Of a DNA stretch of 64,000 nt, positions 34,516 through 44,183 are shown in pieces. Under the pieces are notes generated by a model. That model was not told where the DNA came from, did not search any database, and was given only the letters and a program-made list of their open reading frames with translations. This DNA comes from Alphaproteobacteria bacterium MarineAlpha11_Bin1 (GTDB lineage: Bacteria > Pseudomonadota > Alphaproteobacteria > MPNO01 > UBA830). Every line of letters begins with the position of its first letter. Positions within the stretch are counted from its first letter, which is position 1. Position numbers and translations under genes: made by a program. The stretch covers positions 62,001-126,000 of the forward strand of contig PTJZ01000004.1 in NCBI GenBank assembly GCA_002937455.1. The letters are read 5' to 3'.

Positions 34516-35018
34516 CCGAATACCGCCATACAATACATACAATTGCTTCCGACTATATCCGTGCGGCTTTTGGTCTAGCGGTTACGGTGGGGCCAGTTCT
34601 TTTCCTTCAAACAATAGGCCCTGTATACTGGACAATGATATTTTTGGTGTCTTTGTTCATCGTCTATACCGGGAACGTGATCATTCGACATGTTAGTGTC
34701 ATAGAGCTTAGTATTACGGGAATAATGGTTTCCGGGCCTTTTTCACGTTCCATGCGTTGGCAGGATATAGAGGAGATGCGCCTCCGGCACTTTTCGACCC
34801 GTCGTGACGGGAGGCGTGGTTGGCTGCAACTTGTTCTTAAGGGGGGCGGCGTTAAAATTCGGATTGAATCGACTCTCAGTGGGTTCGCCGATATTGTTAA
34901 ATGCGCGTCGAAAGCTGCTAGTGACCGAGGGCTGGATCTTTCGCCGACCACCTTGGGGAATCTTGAGCTTCTGGGTGAAACGAAAGAGTTATTTACACCT
35001 AGTAGCGATTCCCAATGA
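34512..35018 (+). CDS. Small membrane protein with a PH-like cytoplasmic domain
   Basis: 168 residues from a GTG at 34512, overlapping the previous stop as GTGA. Two hydrophobic segments (residues about 15-45) form a hairpin, and the rest, from VIELSITGIMVSGPFSRSMRW on, reads like a bacterial pleckstrin-homology-type domain, a small beta-sandwich. The sequence is not recognisable as a named family beyond that, and the call is tentative. Its stop shares ATGA with the ABC ATPase, so it belongs to the same transcript. It could anchor or sense the membrane state for the glycan operon. Confidence 0.55.
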   Translation: MTEYRHTIHTIASDYIRAAFGLAVTVGPVLFLQTIGPVYWTMIFLVSLFIVYTGNVIIRHVSVIELSITGIMVSGPFSRSMRWQDIEEMRLRHFSTRRDGRRGWLQLVLKGGGVKIRIESTLSGFADIVKCASKAASDRGLDLSPTTLGNLELLGETKELFTPSSDSQ

Positions 35019-36895
35019 AGGATTTATTGAACGTCAACGACCTCAAGGTCGAATTCCACGTGGCCGAGGGCATTGTCCCTGCCGTCAGGGGGGCTAGTTT
35101 CCGTGTTCCCGAAGGGAAAACCGTTGCACTAGTCGGCGAATCCGGATCCGGCAAATCCGTCGTCTCCCAGACAATTATGGGTATTCTGCCGAAGGCAGCA
35201 AAGGTAACCGGCGGCGAGATTATATATACCGATCCCAAAAACAGGAAAACCACCAATCTGCTGGCGCTGGATGCCAACGGGCCGAAGATGCGGGAAATCC
35301 GCGGCGGCCAGATATCCATAATTTTTCAGGAGCCGATGACGTCGCTGTCGCCGCTACACACAGTTGGTGACCAAATTTCGGAAGCACTTTTTCTACACCG
35401 CGAGTTATCGAAGCAACTCGGGATAGAATTAACAGCCGAGATGTTGCGTCTCGTCGGTTTCCCCGACCCCGCACGCGCGTTGAAAACCTATCCCTTTGAG
35501 CTGTCGGGCGGGCTCCGCCAGCGCGCAATGATTGCCATGGCGCTTGTCTGTCGCCCATCCCTACTGATCGCGGACGAGCCGACCACCGCGCTGGACGTAA
35601 CCATTCAAGCGCAAATCCTGAAGTTGATTAACGATCTGCAACGGGAATTACAGATGGCGGTGCTGATGATCACCCATGATCTCGGTGTTGTTGCTAACGT
35701 CGCCGATGAGATCGTGGTAATGTATCATGGTGGGGTGCTGGAACGCGGTTCGCTGGATGATATCTTCCTCAGCCCAGGACATGATTATCTAAAAGCTCTT
35801 TTGCGGGCCGTTCCGCGTTTTCACATGGAAGAAGGTGAACGCCTTGTCCCACTGCGCGAGATCCGTCATACAACCGGCCATCTACTGGCGGCACGTGAGG
35901 AAGAGGCGGTTGCCCTGGAAAAACCGCTCCTGCGAGTTTCCGGGCTAACTAAAACCTATCCGCTTCGAAAAGGCGGCATCTTTAGTGGCGGCGAAGTTCA
36001 GAAAGTGCTGGCAGTTGAAGATGTCAGCTTTTTTGTTCGACAGGGTGAATGTCTGGGCCTTGTCGGCGAGTCGGGTTGTGGCAAGACAACGCTCTCCAAG
36101 ATGATTATGCGCGCGCTAACCCCCGATTCCGGTCAGGTGATATTTAACGACCGTGGGACCGACATCGATCTGACCGCGTTGGGCGAAAAGGAACTTCTTC
36201 CTTACCGGCGGAGGGTCCAGTTTATGTTCCAAGACCCATTCTCGTCTCTAAATCCTCGAATGACGGTATTTGACATCATTTCTGAGCCGTTGCTTATCCA
36301 CAATATCGGCGACGAGGCCTATCGCGCGGAAATGGTGCAGGAGTTGATTGCGCTCGTTGGCCTTGATCCACGCTATCTTAACCGTTATCCGCATAGCTTT
36401 TCGGGCGGCCAGAGACAGCGAATCGGCATCGCTCGGGCGCTAGCCCTGAAACCCGAGCTGCTGCTATGCGATGAGCCGGTCTCGGCTCTAGATGTATCGG
36501 TACAGGCGCAAATTCTGAACCTGCTCAAAGACCTGCAGCAGGATCTGGGGCTTACCTATCTTTTCATTTCCCACAATCTGGCGGTTGTTGATTATATCGC
36601 CGACCGGATCGCCGTGATGTGCGCCGGGCGTCTGGTGGAAACAGCGCCTCGCGACGCGCTATTCCGGGCGCCGGTGCATCCGTATACCAAGGCCCTGTTG
36701 TCGGCGGTTCCAAAGCCCGACCCAGGGTCCCGGCTCGACCTAACGGCGCTGATGGAAGGAAAGGCATCTATTCCCTCTGAATGGCCAGAGCCGTTCACGA
36801 TCGGCAGCGGCCATGATCTCGGCCTTGTTGATCTGGGCAACGAACATTTCGTACGCGCGGCCCCCTCGGCCAGCGTGGGGGAATTACTTGCATGA
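35015..36895 (+). CDS. Fused double-ATPase subunit of a peptide-type ABC importer (DppD-DppF)
   Basis: 626 residues carrying two complete ABC ATPase domains in one chain. The first has Walker [10 protein letters not shown], signature [12 protein letters not shown] and Walker [13 protein letters not shown]. The second has [23 protein letters not shown] and [12 protein letters not shown]. In Dpp/Opp systems these are usually separate proteins; here they are fused, as in several alphaproteobacterial families (the Yej and Gsi types). Energises import of peptides or similar substrates from the periplasm. It is followed by a binding protein and two permeases, so the importer is complete. Confidence 0.93.
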   Translation: MKDLLNVNDLKVEFHVAEGIVPAVRGASFRVPEGKTVALVGESGSGKSVVSQTIMGILPKAAKVTGGEIIYTDPKNRKTTNLLALDANGPKMREIRGGQISIIFQEPMTSLSPLHTVGDQISEALFLHRELSKQLGIELTAEMLRLVGFPDPARALKTYPFELSGGLRQRAMIAMALVCRPSLLIADEPTTALDVTIQAQILKLINDLQRELQMAVLMITHDLGVVANVADEIVVMYHGGVLERGSLDDIFLSPGHDYLKALLRAVPRFHMEEGERLVPLREIRHTTGHLLAAREEEAVALEKPLLRVSGLTKTYPLRKGGIFSGGEVQKVLAVEDVSFFVRQGECLGLVGESGCGKTTLSKMIMRALTPDSGQVIFNDRGTDIDLTALGEKELLPYRRRVQFMFQDPFSSLNPRMTVFDIISEPLLIHNIGDEAYRAEMVQELIALVGLDPRYLNRYPHSFSGGQRQRIGIARALALKPELLLCDEPVSALDVSVQAQILNLLKDLQQDLGLTYLFISHNLAVVDYIADRIAVMCAGRLVETAPRDALFRAPVHPYTKALLSAVPKPDPGSRLDLTALMEGKASIPSEWPEPFTIGSGHDLGLVDLGNEHFVRAAPSASVGELLA

Positions 36896-38808
36896 AGAGT
36901 ATAATACGATCCACCGTCTTGATCGCCGGCACTTTTGTTTTTGGTGCAGCCGTCGCGCAAACAGCAAAACCTTTAGAAACACCTTGGTTTAAAAACGATA
37001 TTGCGATTGGCAAACTACCGCCCATCACCGCGCGCCTGCCGCAGGAGCCGCGCATCGTCCAGCTAGAAAATCCGGGTCGACACGGCGGCACCATGCGCGT
37101 CGTTTTTGGTCGTTCGAAGGATACGCGGATCATCGTTGTATACGGTTACGCGCGTTTGATGACCTACGACACGCAGTTTGCGCTGCAGCCGGATATCCTC
37201 GCCGGAGTCGACGTCAAACAGGGCCGAATATTTACACTACGCCTTCGTAAGGGCCATCGCTGGTCAGACGGAACACTCTTTACATCTGAAGATTTCCGTT
37301 ATTGGTGGGAGGATATCGCCAACCACAAAAAGCTATCGCCACTCGGGGCACCAAAACAGATGGTAGTTTCGGGCGAGGCCGCAAAGTTTGAAGTCATTGA
37401 TAGGCACACTGTGCGTTTTTCATGGAGTCTCCCAAACCCTCATTTTTTGCCGGCGCTGGCATCTGCTACGCCACTCTATATCTATCGGCCGTCACATTAT
37501 CTTAAGCAGTTTCACGCAGATTACGCCGAAGCAAATACACTGCGCACTAAGGTGAAGAAATCGGGGCGTCGGAACTGGGCAGCCCTTCATAACCGGCGGG
37601 ATAACCAGTACAAAAACGATAATCCGGACCTACCGACACTCCAGCCTTGGCTCCTACTTACAAAACCGCCGGCGCAGCGCTTTATTTTTGAGCGCAATCC
37701 TTTTTATCATCGCGTTGATCAAAACGGTCGCCAGTTGCCGTATACTGACCGGATTGCCATGTCCATCGCCGCGGCCGGCGTAATTCCGCTTAAAACGGGT
37801 GCGGGGGAATCAGATTTTCAAGCACGCGGTATAGCGTTCAATAACTACACGTTCCTTAAGGAAGCCGAGAAGCGCGAAAATTTCAAAGTTCGTCTGTGGC
37901 AGACAGCAAAGGGCTCGCATCTAGCGCTATTCCCCAATTTGAATGTGAAAGACGACGTTTGGCGTAACCTAATGCAGGACGTGAAGTTCCGGCGCGCTTT
38001 ATCACTCGCAATTAACCGCCATGAAATTAACCAAGTTATATATTACGGTCTAGCGATCGAGGGGCAGAATACCGTGCTGCCCTCGAGCCCTCTTCACAAA
38101 AAAGCCTACCGCGATGCGTGGGCTCAGTTCGACTTGGTGAGTGCTAACTCGCTACTGGACGAACTCGGCCTATTAAAGCGAGATTCACGCGGCGTCCGGC
38201 TGTTGCCTGATGGTCGTCCGATGGAAATTATCGTCGAAACCGCGGGCGAAGATACAGAACAAACAGACGTTCTGGAACTCATTCATGATTCATGGCTGGC
38301 GGCGGGCATCAAACTGTTTACGCGTCCGTCGCAACGCGAGGTGTTCCGTAACCGGATCTTCGCAGGAGAAACTCTGGTGTCAATCTGGTCTGGCCACGAA
38401 TTCGGCATCCCAAATGCGGACACCATCCCGGCCGAATTCGCGCCTACCGACCAGCTGCAACTTCAATGGCCCAAATGGGGCCAGTATTTCCAAACTCAGT
38501 CCCGCGCTGGCGAACGACCGTCTGACCCCTTCGCACTGGAACTGCTTAAGCTGAATAGGGCGTGGGCCTATGCTCGCAGCCGCCGCGAGCGGCAGGGTAT
38601 TTGGCAGCGCATGCTGGAAATCAATGCCGATCAGGTTTATTCGATTGGTCTAATCGGTTCGGTGCCGCAGCCGGTAGTTGTGAATAAAGACCTCCGAAAT
38701 TTACCCGACAAAGGCATCTACAACTGGAATCCAGGTGCCCATTTTGGCATTTATCGGCCGGATACCTTTTGGTTTGATAACGCCGAACGGCGCGAGCCCC
38801 AGCGGTAG
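36892..38808 (+). CDS. Periplasmic solute-binding protein, family 5, long form
   Basis: 638 residues. Signal peptide [20 protein letters not shown] with cleavage near AVA-Q. The body has the SBP_bac_5 hallmarks: RLRKGHRWSDGTLFTSEDF, VKFRRALSLAINRHEINQ, and a C-terminal QRMLEINADQVYSIGLIG. It is longer than E. coli OppA (about 540), with inserted segments between lobes, so it may bind a bigger ligand such as a glycopeptide or muropeptide. That is inference from length and operon context. It starts with ATGA overlap behind the ATPase gene. Confidence 0.88.
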   Translation: MKSIIRSTVLIAGTFVFGAAVAQTAKPLETPWFKNDIAIGKLPPITARLPQEPRIVQLENPGRHGGTMRVVFGRSKDTRIIVVYGYARLMTYDTQFALQPDILAGVDVKQGRIFTLRLRKGHRWSDGTLFTSEDFRYWWEDIANHKKLSPLGAPKQMVVSGEAAKFEVIDRHTVRFSWSLPNPHFLPALASATPLYIYRPSHYLKQFHADYAEANTLRTKVKKSGRRNWAALHNRRDNQYKNDNPDLPTLQPWLLLTKPPAQRFIFERNPFYHRVDQNGRQLPYTDRIAMSIAAAGVIPLKTGAGESDFQARGIAFNNYTFLKEAEKRENFKVRLWQTAKGSHLALFPNLNVKDDVWRNLMQDVKFRRALSLAINRHEINQVIYYGLAIEGQNTVLPSSPLHKKAYRDAWAQFDLVSANSLLDELGLLKRDSRGVRLLPDGRPMEIIVETAGEDTEQTDVLELIHDSWLAAGIKLFTRPSQREVFRNRIFAGETLVSIWSGHEFGIPNADTIPAEFAPTDQLQLQWPKWGQYFQTQSRAGERPSDPFALELLKLNRAWAYARSRRERQGIWQRMLEINADQVYSIGLIGSVPQPVVVNKDLRNLPDKGIYNWNPGAHFGIYRPDTFWFDNAERREPQR

Positions 38809-38820
38809 GATCAGAATAGT

Positions 38821-39819
38821 ATGCTCAAATATCTTGGCCATCGTTTGCTAATTATGATCCCCACGCTACTCGCGATTAGTCTGATAGTCTTCGTTATTAT
38901 CCAACTGCCGCCCGGCGACTATCTGAGCAGCTACATTAATGAACTTCAAAGTCAGGGCGAAGCGGTCGATGAGGCTAAGATCGCCTTCTTGCGAGAGCAG
39001 TATGGCCTCGACAAACCCTGGTGGCAGCAATACCTAATGTGGCTGTTTGGCATGCTGCAGGGCGATTTCGGTTTCTCATTTGAGCACAATCAGCCTGTAT
39101 CCGAGGTTGTTGGAGATCGTCTGTGGCTCAGCTTTCTAGTGTCGTTCACAACCATCTTGTTTACATGGGCAGTTTCGTTCCCGATCGGTGTCTATTCGGC
39201 CACGCACCAGTATTCTTGGGGAGATTATAGCCTTTCTTTTCTTGGCTTTCTCGGTCTCGCGACCCCTAATTTTCTTTTAGCGCTGGTCCTTCTGTACCTC
39301 GCTAACCGATGGTTTGGCACCTCGGTTGGGGGGCTGATGGACGATCAGTTCATCGGACAGCCGTGGACCTGGGCCAAGTTCTTATCGATTCTCGAACATC
39401 TTTGGGTGCCGGTGGTCGTTATCGGTACTTCGGGGACGGCCGGAATGATCCGCCGGCTGCGCGCGAACCTGCTTGACGAGCTGCAACGGCAATACGTGGT
39501 TACTGGCCGAGCCAAGGGGCTAAAGCCTCGTAAGCTGCTGATAAAGTACCCTCTGCGCATGTCTCTAAATCCGTTCATCGCCGACATTGGTAATCTGCTA
39601 CCGCAGGTCATTTCTGGAGCGGTAATTGTATCTGTGGTGCTGTCCCTGCCGACTACCGGGCCGATGCTGCTGCGGGCGCTGCAAAGCCAAGATATGTACC
39701 TTGCCGGGTCTTTTTTAATGTTCCTATCTCTATTGACGGTCGTCGGCGTGTTTATTTCAGACATCCTGCTCGCCATGCTTGACCCCCGAATCCGACTGGG
39801 CGGGGGGGCAAAACGATGA
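38821..39819 (+). CDS. ABC importer permease (DppB/OppB type)
   Basis: 332 residues with six predicted membrane helices. The start resembles other DppB proteins (MLKYLGHRLLIMIPTLLAIS). The inner-membrane EAA-type loop is VTGRAKGLKPRKLLIKYPLR. It forms the channel with the DppC-type permease encoded next, with which it overlaps by 4 bp. AGGA lies upstream of the ATG. The gene is preceded by 12 bp after the binding-protein gene. It has no special deviation from the family. Confidence 0.92.
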   Translation: MLKYLGHRLLIMIPTLLAISLIVFVIIQLPPGDYLSSYINELQSQGEAVDEAKIAFLREQYGLDKPWWQQYLMWLFGMLQGDFGFSFEHNQPVSEVVGDRLWLSFLVSFTTILFTWAVSFPIGVYSATHQYSWGDYSLSFLGFLGLATPNFLLALVLLYLANRWFGTSVGGLMDDQFIGQPWTWAKFLSILEHLWVPVVVIGTSGTAGMIRRLRANLLDELQRQYVVTGRAKGLKPRKLLIKYPLRMSLNPFIADIGNLLPQVISGAVIVSVVLSLPTTGPMLLRALQSQDMYLAGSFLMFLSLLTVVGVFISDILLAMLDPRIRLGGGAKR

Positions 39820-41015
39820 GCAGCCCATCGCAATCTGGATCATCGGGGGATGGGGCGCCCGGAAGCGATCGTCTCGAACACTGGGTATCCGATCAACCGT
39901 TCGACCCCCACGTCGCCGAGGCGCTGACCCCAGAACAGGAACGCATCTATATGGCGTCGCAATGGCGAATGATGTGGATCCGCTTTCGAAAACACAAGCT
40001 AGCGGTCTGGTCGGGCGCAATTCTTGCGCTGATATATTTCTCGGTACTGATCAGTGAATTCATCGCGCCCTACAACATGAACACCCGGCACACTGAACAC
40101 ATCTTCGCCCCTCCCCAGTCGTTACACCTTTTCCATGACGGGGGTATAAGCGCACCCTTCACCTACGGTCTGAAATATACGCTCAACATGGAAAACCTTA
40201 AGCGCGAATACGAAGACGACCCCAATCAGGTAAACCCAATCCGCTTTTTATGTCTCGGGGATAAGTATCAATTTTGGGGCTTGATAGAGATGCGGTTTCA
40301 CCTGATTTGTCCGCCAGAAAATGGCACCTTTTTTCTGCTAGGGACCGACCGGCTAGGACGTGACATGTTTTCACGTATCGTGATGGGCACGCGGATCTCG
40401 CTCACTGTCGGCATCATCGGCATCGCTATCAGCTTTATGCTGGGTATGTTCTTCGGTGGTTTGGCGGGTTATTACGGCGGTTGGGTGGACAATGTTACCC
40501 AGCGGACAATCGAGGTTATACGGTCCTTCCCTGAACTGCCATTGTGGATGGCGCTATCTGCGGCGCTACCAGTGACGTGGAGCCCTATCCTAATTTATTT
40601 TGGCATTACGATCATCCTCGGCCTTCTGGACTGGACCGGGCTTGCCCGAGCAGTGAGATCAAAGCTTTTAGCGGTGCGCGAGGAGGATTTTGTGTCGGCT
40701 GCCCGCCTGATGGGCGCCAAGCCCGGCCGTATAATCTGGCGACATATGATGCCGAGCTTTATGAGTCATTTAATCGCCTCAGCCACCCTGTCTATTCCAG
40801 CAATGATCCTAGGAGAGACAGCCCTTTCGTTTCTCGGCCTAGGTCTACGCCCGCCGATCACCAGTTGGGGGGTTCTGCTAGCCGAAGCGCAGAACATCAA
40901 CGTCGTAGCACTTTATCCCTGGCTGATGTTGCCGGTGGTACCAGTTATCATCGTAATCCTGGCATTTAACTTCTTCGGCGACGGCCTTCGAGATGCGGCG
41001 GATCCATACAAATAA
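39816..41015 (+). CDS. ABC importer permease (DppC/OppC type)
   Basis: 399 residues, larger than the usual 300 because of a cytoplasmic N-terminal extension of about 60 residues and a long periplasmic loop after the first helix. The core has the family features: GTDRLGRDMFSRIVMGTRIS, LTVGIIGIAISFMLGMFFGG, and VSAARLMGAKPGRIIWRHM in the EAA loop. GLRPPITSWGVLLAEAQN near the end is characteristic. Last gene of the operon; the FkbM-type methyltransferase gene is convergent 36 bp downstream, without a visible terminator hairpin. Confidence 0.92.
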   Translation: MSSPSQSGSSGDGAPGSDRLEHWVSDQPFDPHVAEALTPEQERIYMASQWRMMWIRFRKHKLAVWSGAILALIYFSVLISEFIAPYNMNTRHTEHIFAPPQSLHLFHDGGISAPFTYGLKYTLNMENLKREYEDDPNQVNPIRFLCLGDKYQFWGLIEMRFHLICPPENGTFFLLGTDRLGRDMFSRIVMGTRISLTVGIIGIAISFMLGMFFGGLAGYYGGWVDNVTQRTIEVIRSFPELPLWMALSAALPVTWSPILIYFGITIILGLLDWTGLARAVRSKLLAVREEDFVSAARLMGAKPGRIIWRHMMPSFMSHLIASATLSIPAMILGETALSFLGLGLRPPITSWGVLLAEAQNINVVALYPWLMLPVVPVIIVILAFNFFGDGLRDAADPYK

Positions 41016-41051
41016 CGAGGGAAAACCTGCCGGCGGGGGCCAAACTGAATT

Positions 41052-41885
41052 CTAAACCCAAACGCCGAAAACTTCGGTCTTCCTCGCGTCGTTAATCCGC
41101 TCTAACAGGCCCACCATATCGCGCACGAACCAGGCACTTTCTCGGCCCCTCACATCCTCGTGAAAGGTTCGAGTAAGTGCATTGTAGCGATACTTGGCAA
41201 AGCCAAAATCAGCGAGAAATCCGCTTATTTCGGTGTCGTGGCTTTCCGAAACTATACAAAGAAGCGCATCCGAACCAAGAATTTTCTGCGCGCCATGAAA
41301 AGCCGCCATTTCGCCGCCCTCGATATCGATCTTTATCATCGTTGGAATTCGGCTTAGCCCGTCGAGGGCCATTACCGGGACTCGCCGAGTTCCCGTCTCT
41401 GTCAAGCGATTCATAGTCCCGGCGCCCTCAGTAAAAGAAGCCTCGCCGGGGACCGCCGCGACGGCACATTCGTAAACTGTGACCTGTCTATCGAGGGCGT
41501 TCATCGTGATATTAGTTTTAAGGGCCGAAAGCGCAGCCCGACCCGGTTCAATGGCTTCTGTGTTGGCACCCGCGACGCCGCTGGCTAGTACAGTATACGC
41601 CCCTGCATTTGCTCCAACATCAGCGAAAGCATCGCCGCTTCGCAATATGTGGAGAACGGACGCCATTTCGTGAAATTCGTGCAGGCCGTAATAGATGTTT
41701 CCGGTTAATCCGGTCATGCCTCTGCCGGCGATTAAGCATGTACCATCCAACCAATCTTTCTTGACTCTATCTTGGGCGCGGCTAACGAACTGCCAGACCG
41801 CGACACGTGCAAGAGTACGAAATGGTCTCCGCCTTGCAACAGGGTGGCGAAAGAAATTAGTGGCGGAATTGAAGATTGGGTTCAC
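41052..41885 (-). CDS. FkbM-family methyltransferase
   Basis: 277 residues. The SAM-binding motif is DAFADVGANAGAYTVLASG and the post-II segment MIKIDIEGGEMAAFHGAQ is the signature of FkbM methyltransferases, which methylate hydroxyls of sugars, lipids or polyketides. The start is uncertain: GTG at 41885 is used, with TTG at 41891 as alternative; neither has a good RBS. Convergent with the ABC importer operon. Together with the next two minus-strand genes it may tailor surface glycans, though this is only inferred from context. Confidence 0.82.
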   Translation of the reverse strand: MNPIFNSATNFFRHPVARRRPFRTLARVAVWQFVSRAQDRVKKDWLDGTCLIAGRGMTGLTGNIYYGLHEFHEMASVLHILRSGDAFADVGANAGAYTVLASGVAGANTEAIEPGRAALSALKTNITMNALDRQVTVYECAVAAVPGEASFTEGAGTMNRLTETGTRRVPVMALDGLSRIPTMIKIDIEGGEMAAFHGAQKILGSDALLCIVSESHDTEISGFLADFGFAKYRYNALTRTFHEDVRGRESAWFVRDMVGLLERINDARKTEVFGVWV

Positions 41886-41986
41886 GAGCAAAGCTTACAC
41901 TGACGTACTTAGTACGGCGAGGGTTACTGGCGTCATACCATTTAGTTAGTTTAAAGTCCGGGCCCCCCATAGAACACCATATTAAG

Positions 41987-42835
41987 TTACGATTTCTCAA
42001 GCCACAGACTAGTCTCGATCGCACCATCAAACAGGTCTAGTCGCCCGATGACCCCTTGATCCACCCTTGCCTTCATTCGAGTAATTGCAAACCGGCTGGC
42101 AAAAAGAAGCCTTGCGGCGTTTCCGACGATCAGCGGCGCGATCGCCAATTGTTCGTTGTATCCTCGCCACCTCCAGTGGGCCGGATATCCGTCGGGTAGC
42201 AATATATCATGAGCATGGAAGATGACGCCGGGCGGGAGGCGCGGCCAAATATCGTTTATGAGATAATCAACATCTGTACCGGGCATCATTATATGACTGG
42301 AGTCCACAAACAAGAAATCCCCGGCGACGAGAGAGTCGAATATTTTTGAATCTGCCCTGTGTAGGGTAGAGGCCACGTGTTCGACGCCAATCTTGTTGAT
42401 AGATGCCCTAGGTGCGGGATCTATCGAAATAATACGTGTTGACAGGTCACCATCCGAGACAGCCCGGGCCATGAATCGGGTAGAATGACCTGAGCCGATT
42501 TCGAGAATTTGTCGAGGTTGGCGGTCACGCACCATAGTATATGCAGCCGCTGCATCTAGGCGAGGAAACCAGCCTTGGCGCCACCGCGGCTGTGGCGAGG
42601 GTTCCGTGCCGATTACCTCTAACTCATCAGCATAGTCGTCGATATTGTCAAGGACAGCCTCAAAGGCGGGCTGGGCAGCGTCGAAGAAAGGTTCGAGCGC
42701 TGGGTATCCGTCCGGCTCAGTTACAGACGCTGCATACCGGTAAGGTATAAACCAACCAAGTCGTTTTCCGCAAAGCACAGTCTGTAACCCCATTCGGAGT
42801 GCTCGCCATCTTATTCGTGTAATAGGTGTTATCAC
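41987..42835 (-). CDS. Class I SAM-dependent methyltransferase
   Basis: 282 residues. RQILEIGSGHSTRFMARAV is motif I, IISIDPAP the second strand, and DFLFVDSSHIMMPGTD the conserved acidic region of the Methyltransf_24 type. HAHDILLP follows, as in related cephalosporin-hydroxylase-like methyltransferases. The start is a GTG at 42835 lacking a clear RBS; an ATG at 42793 is a possible alternative. It lies 12 bp after the MBL-hydrolase gene on the same strand. Substrate unknown. Confidence 0.78.
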   Translation of the reverse strand: MITPITRIRWRALRMGLQTVLCGKRLGWFIPYRYAASVTEPDGYPALEPFFDAAQPAFEAVLDNIDDYADELEVIGTEPSPQPRWRQGWFPRLDAAAAYTMVRDRQPRQILEIGSGHSTRFMARAVSDGDLSTRIISIDPAPRASINKIGVEHVASTLHRADSKIFDSLVAGDFLFVDSSHIMMPGTDVDYLINDIWPRLPPGVIFHAHDILLPDGYPAHWRWRGYNEQLAIAPLIVGNAARLLFASRFAITRMKARVDQGVIGRLDLFDGAIETSLWLEKS

Positions 42836-42847
42836 TAGACAGTCGGG

Positions 42848-43681
42848 TTAGGGTGAGAGAGTCATGCCTTCGCGAGCAACTATGGTACCCGGTCTCGTCC
42901 TTTCAGCCTCTTCAGCGATTAGGTTGAGATCGGCGTCGGTGCGCTCAGGCATATGATGAAATATCACGAGGGTGCCTACACTGGCCGCATCGCAGAGCCG
43001 CACGCCTTCTTGCCAGGTGGAGTGGCCCCAGCCTTTATAATTAGGGTATTCACGGTCCGTATATGTAGAGTCGTAAATTACGATATCAGCGCCGTCGATC
43101 AACTCGAGGATATTCGGGTCCAATCCGTCTTCTCGCTGCTCAGTATCTGATATGTAACATATTGCTTTACCCCCGAAATCGACCCGATAACCAGTAGCGT
43201 TCTGGGGGTGGTTTAATGGTGCTGTACGTAGCTTTGCGCCCTCGCAAGGGTTTAACGTGTCACCGGCGCGAAAGTCATGATAACTTACATCCGCGCTGAA
43301 TATATCTATTGGTACAGGCCATAGTGGCTCGGACATATACTGGCGCAGGACCCCTTCGGTGCTTGAGGCACTCTCCAAGTGGCCGGACCAAACGCGGAGT
43401 GTGTTTCCGCGCTGGAACGCATGACGAAAGAAGGGGAATCCAGCGATATGATCTATATGTGTGTGTGTCAGAAACAGATCTAAATCCTTTACGCCGTCTG
43501 CCGCGATGGCTTCCCCGAGATCCCGCAGTCCCGTTCCTGCATCAAAGATCAGAGGATTCCCCCCGCAGCGAATCTCAATACATGATGTATTGCCTCCATA
43601 CTCGGCCGTTTGGGGTCCTGGAGAAGCGATTGATCCACGAACACCCCAGAAACGAACAAAAAAGTCTTCAGTGGATGACAC
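42848..43681 (-). CDS. MBL-fold metal-dependent hydrolase
   Basis: 277 residues from GTG at 43681, preceded by AAAGGAGGG at optimal spacing; an upstream in-frame GTG at 43714 has no such site. N-terminal VRFWGVRGSIASPGP and the metal motif LFLTHTHIDHIAGFP are typical of a class of metallo-beta-lactamase-fold phosphodiesterases often called RNase Z-like or cyclic-nucleotide phosphodiesterase-like. Further metal ligands are in DSTY and FHHMPERTD. It might hydrolyse a cyclic nucleotide or phosphodiester, interesting given the cNMP-binding protein 18 kb away, but no direct link is seen. Confidence 0.83.
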   Translation of the reverse strand: MSSTEDFFVRFWGVRGSIASPGPQTAEYGGNTSCIEIRCGGNPLIFDAGTGLRDLGEAIAADGVKDLDLFLTHTHIDHIAGFPFFRHAFQRGNTLRVWSGHLESASSTEGVLRQYMSEPLWPVPIDIFSADVSYHDFRAGDTLNPCEGAKLRTAPLNHPQNATGYRVDFGGKAICYISDTEQREDGLDPNILELIDGADIVIYDSTYTDREYPNYKGWGHSTWQEGVRLCDAASVGTLVIFHHMPERTDADLNLIAEEAERTRPGTIVAREGMTLSP

Positions 43682-44183
43682 CCACAGCCCTCCTTTCAAA
43701 TATGGAAACGACACCCCCCCAATCTTCTATCTATTATAACCGGTTCTTCCCCAGCTAGGGAACCGCACCGGAGATACGGTGCCAGTTTGACCGAGGCCAA
43801 TAAAATGGTGTTGCGAAATAATCCCGCAAGTAGCACCTATTTAACCCGATATCGCCTCCGCGTTGATAGCCGTCTCGGCCGTCTGAATTGGATCGAGTCA
43901 TTTACAAGTACCGGTGGCGAGAACCGGTGTGTTTAAAGTAGCTTGTAAGCTTTTTGCGATTTAGGACTGTCCGTGGGCGCCTTCTATCAATTATAGAAGA
44001 TTACCTGAAAAGCCCGTTCCAGACCGTGTTTTACATCCAGAATGGATGCAGTCCCCCGGAGAGTTCCTGAAACCGGGCTGGGAAATTCTTAACAGAACAG
44101 CATTTATTAGTTTTTGCACGATACTTAATCACTACTCTGCGCCGGCACTGGACAGTTCTCTCCTCAAGGGCCATGTATGACGT
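43682..44183. other. Intergenic region with hairpin-forming repeats
   Basis: About 500 bp between the divergent MBL-hydrolase and FAD-hydroxylase genes, with no credible gene. It contains a 6-bp hairpin (GCACCG/CGGTGC at 43765-43782) and the nested inverted repeat described separately at 43902-43948. It may hold promoters for both neighbours or a small RNA. Confidence 0.45.
43902..43948. repeat. Nested inverted repeat, possible structured RNA
   Basis: TTACAAG at 43902-43908 pairs with CTTGTAA at 43942-43948; inside, ACCGGT at 43910-43915 pairs with ACCGGT at 43923-43928 around a 7-nt loop. GCTTTTTGCG follows. It is 235 bp upstream of the FAD-hydroxylase gene. Confidence 0.45.
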
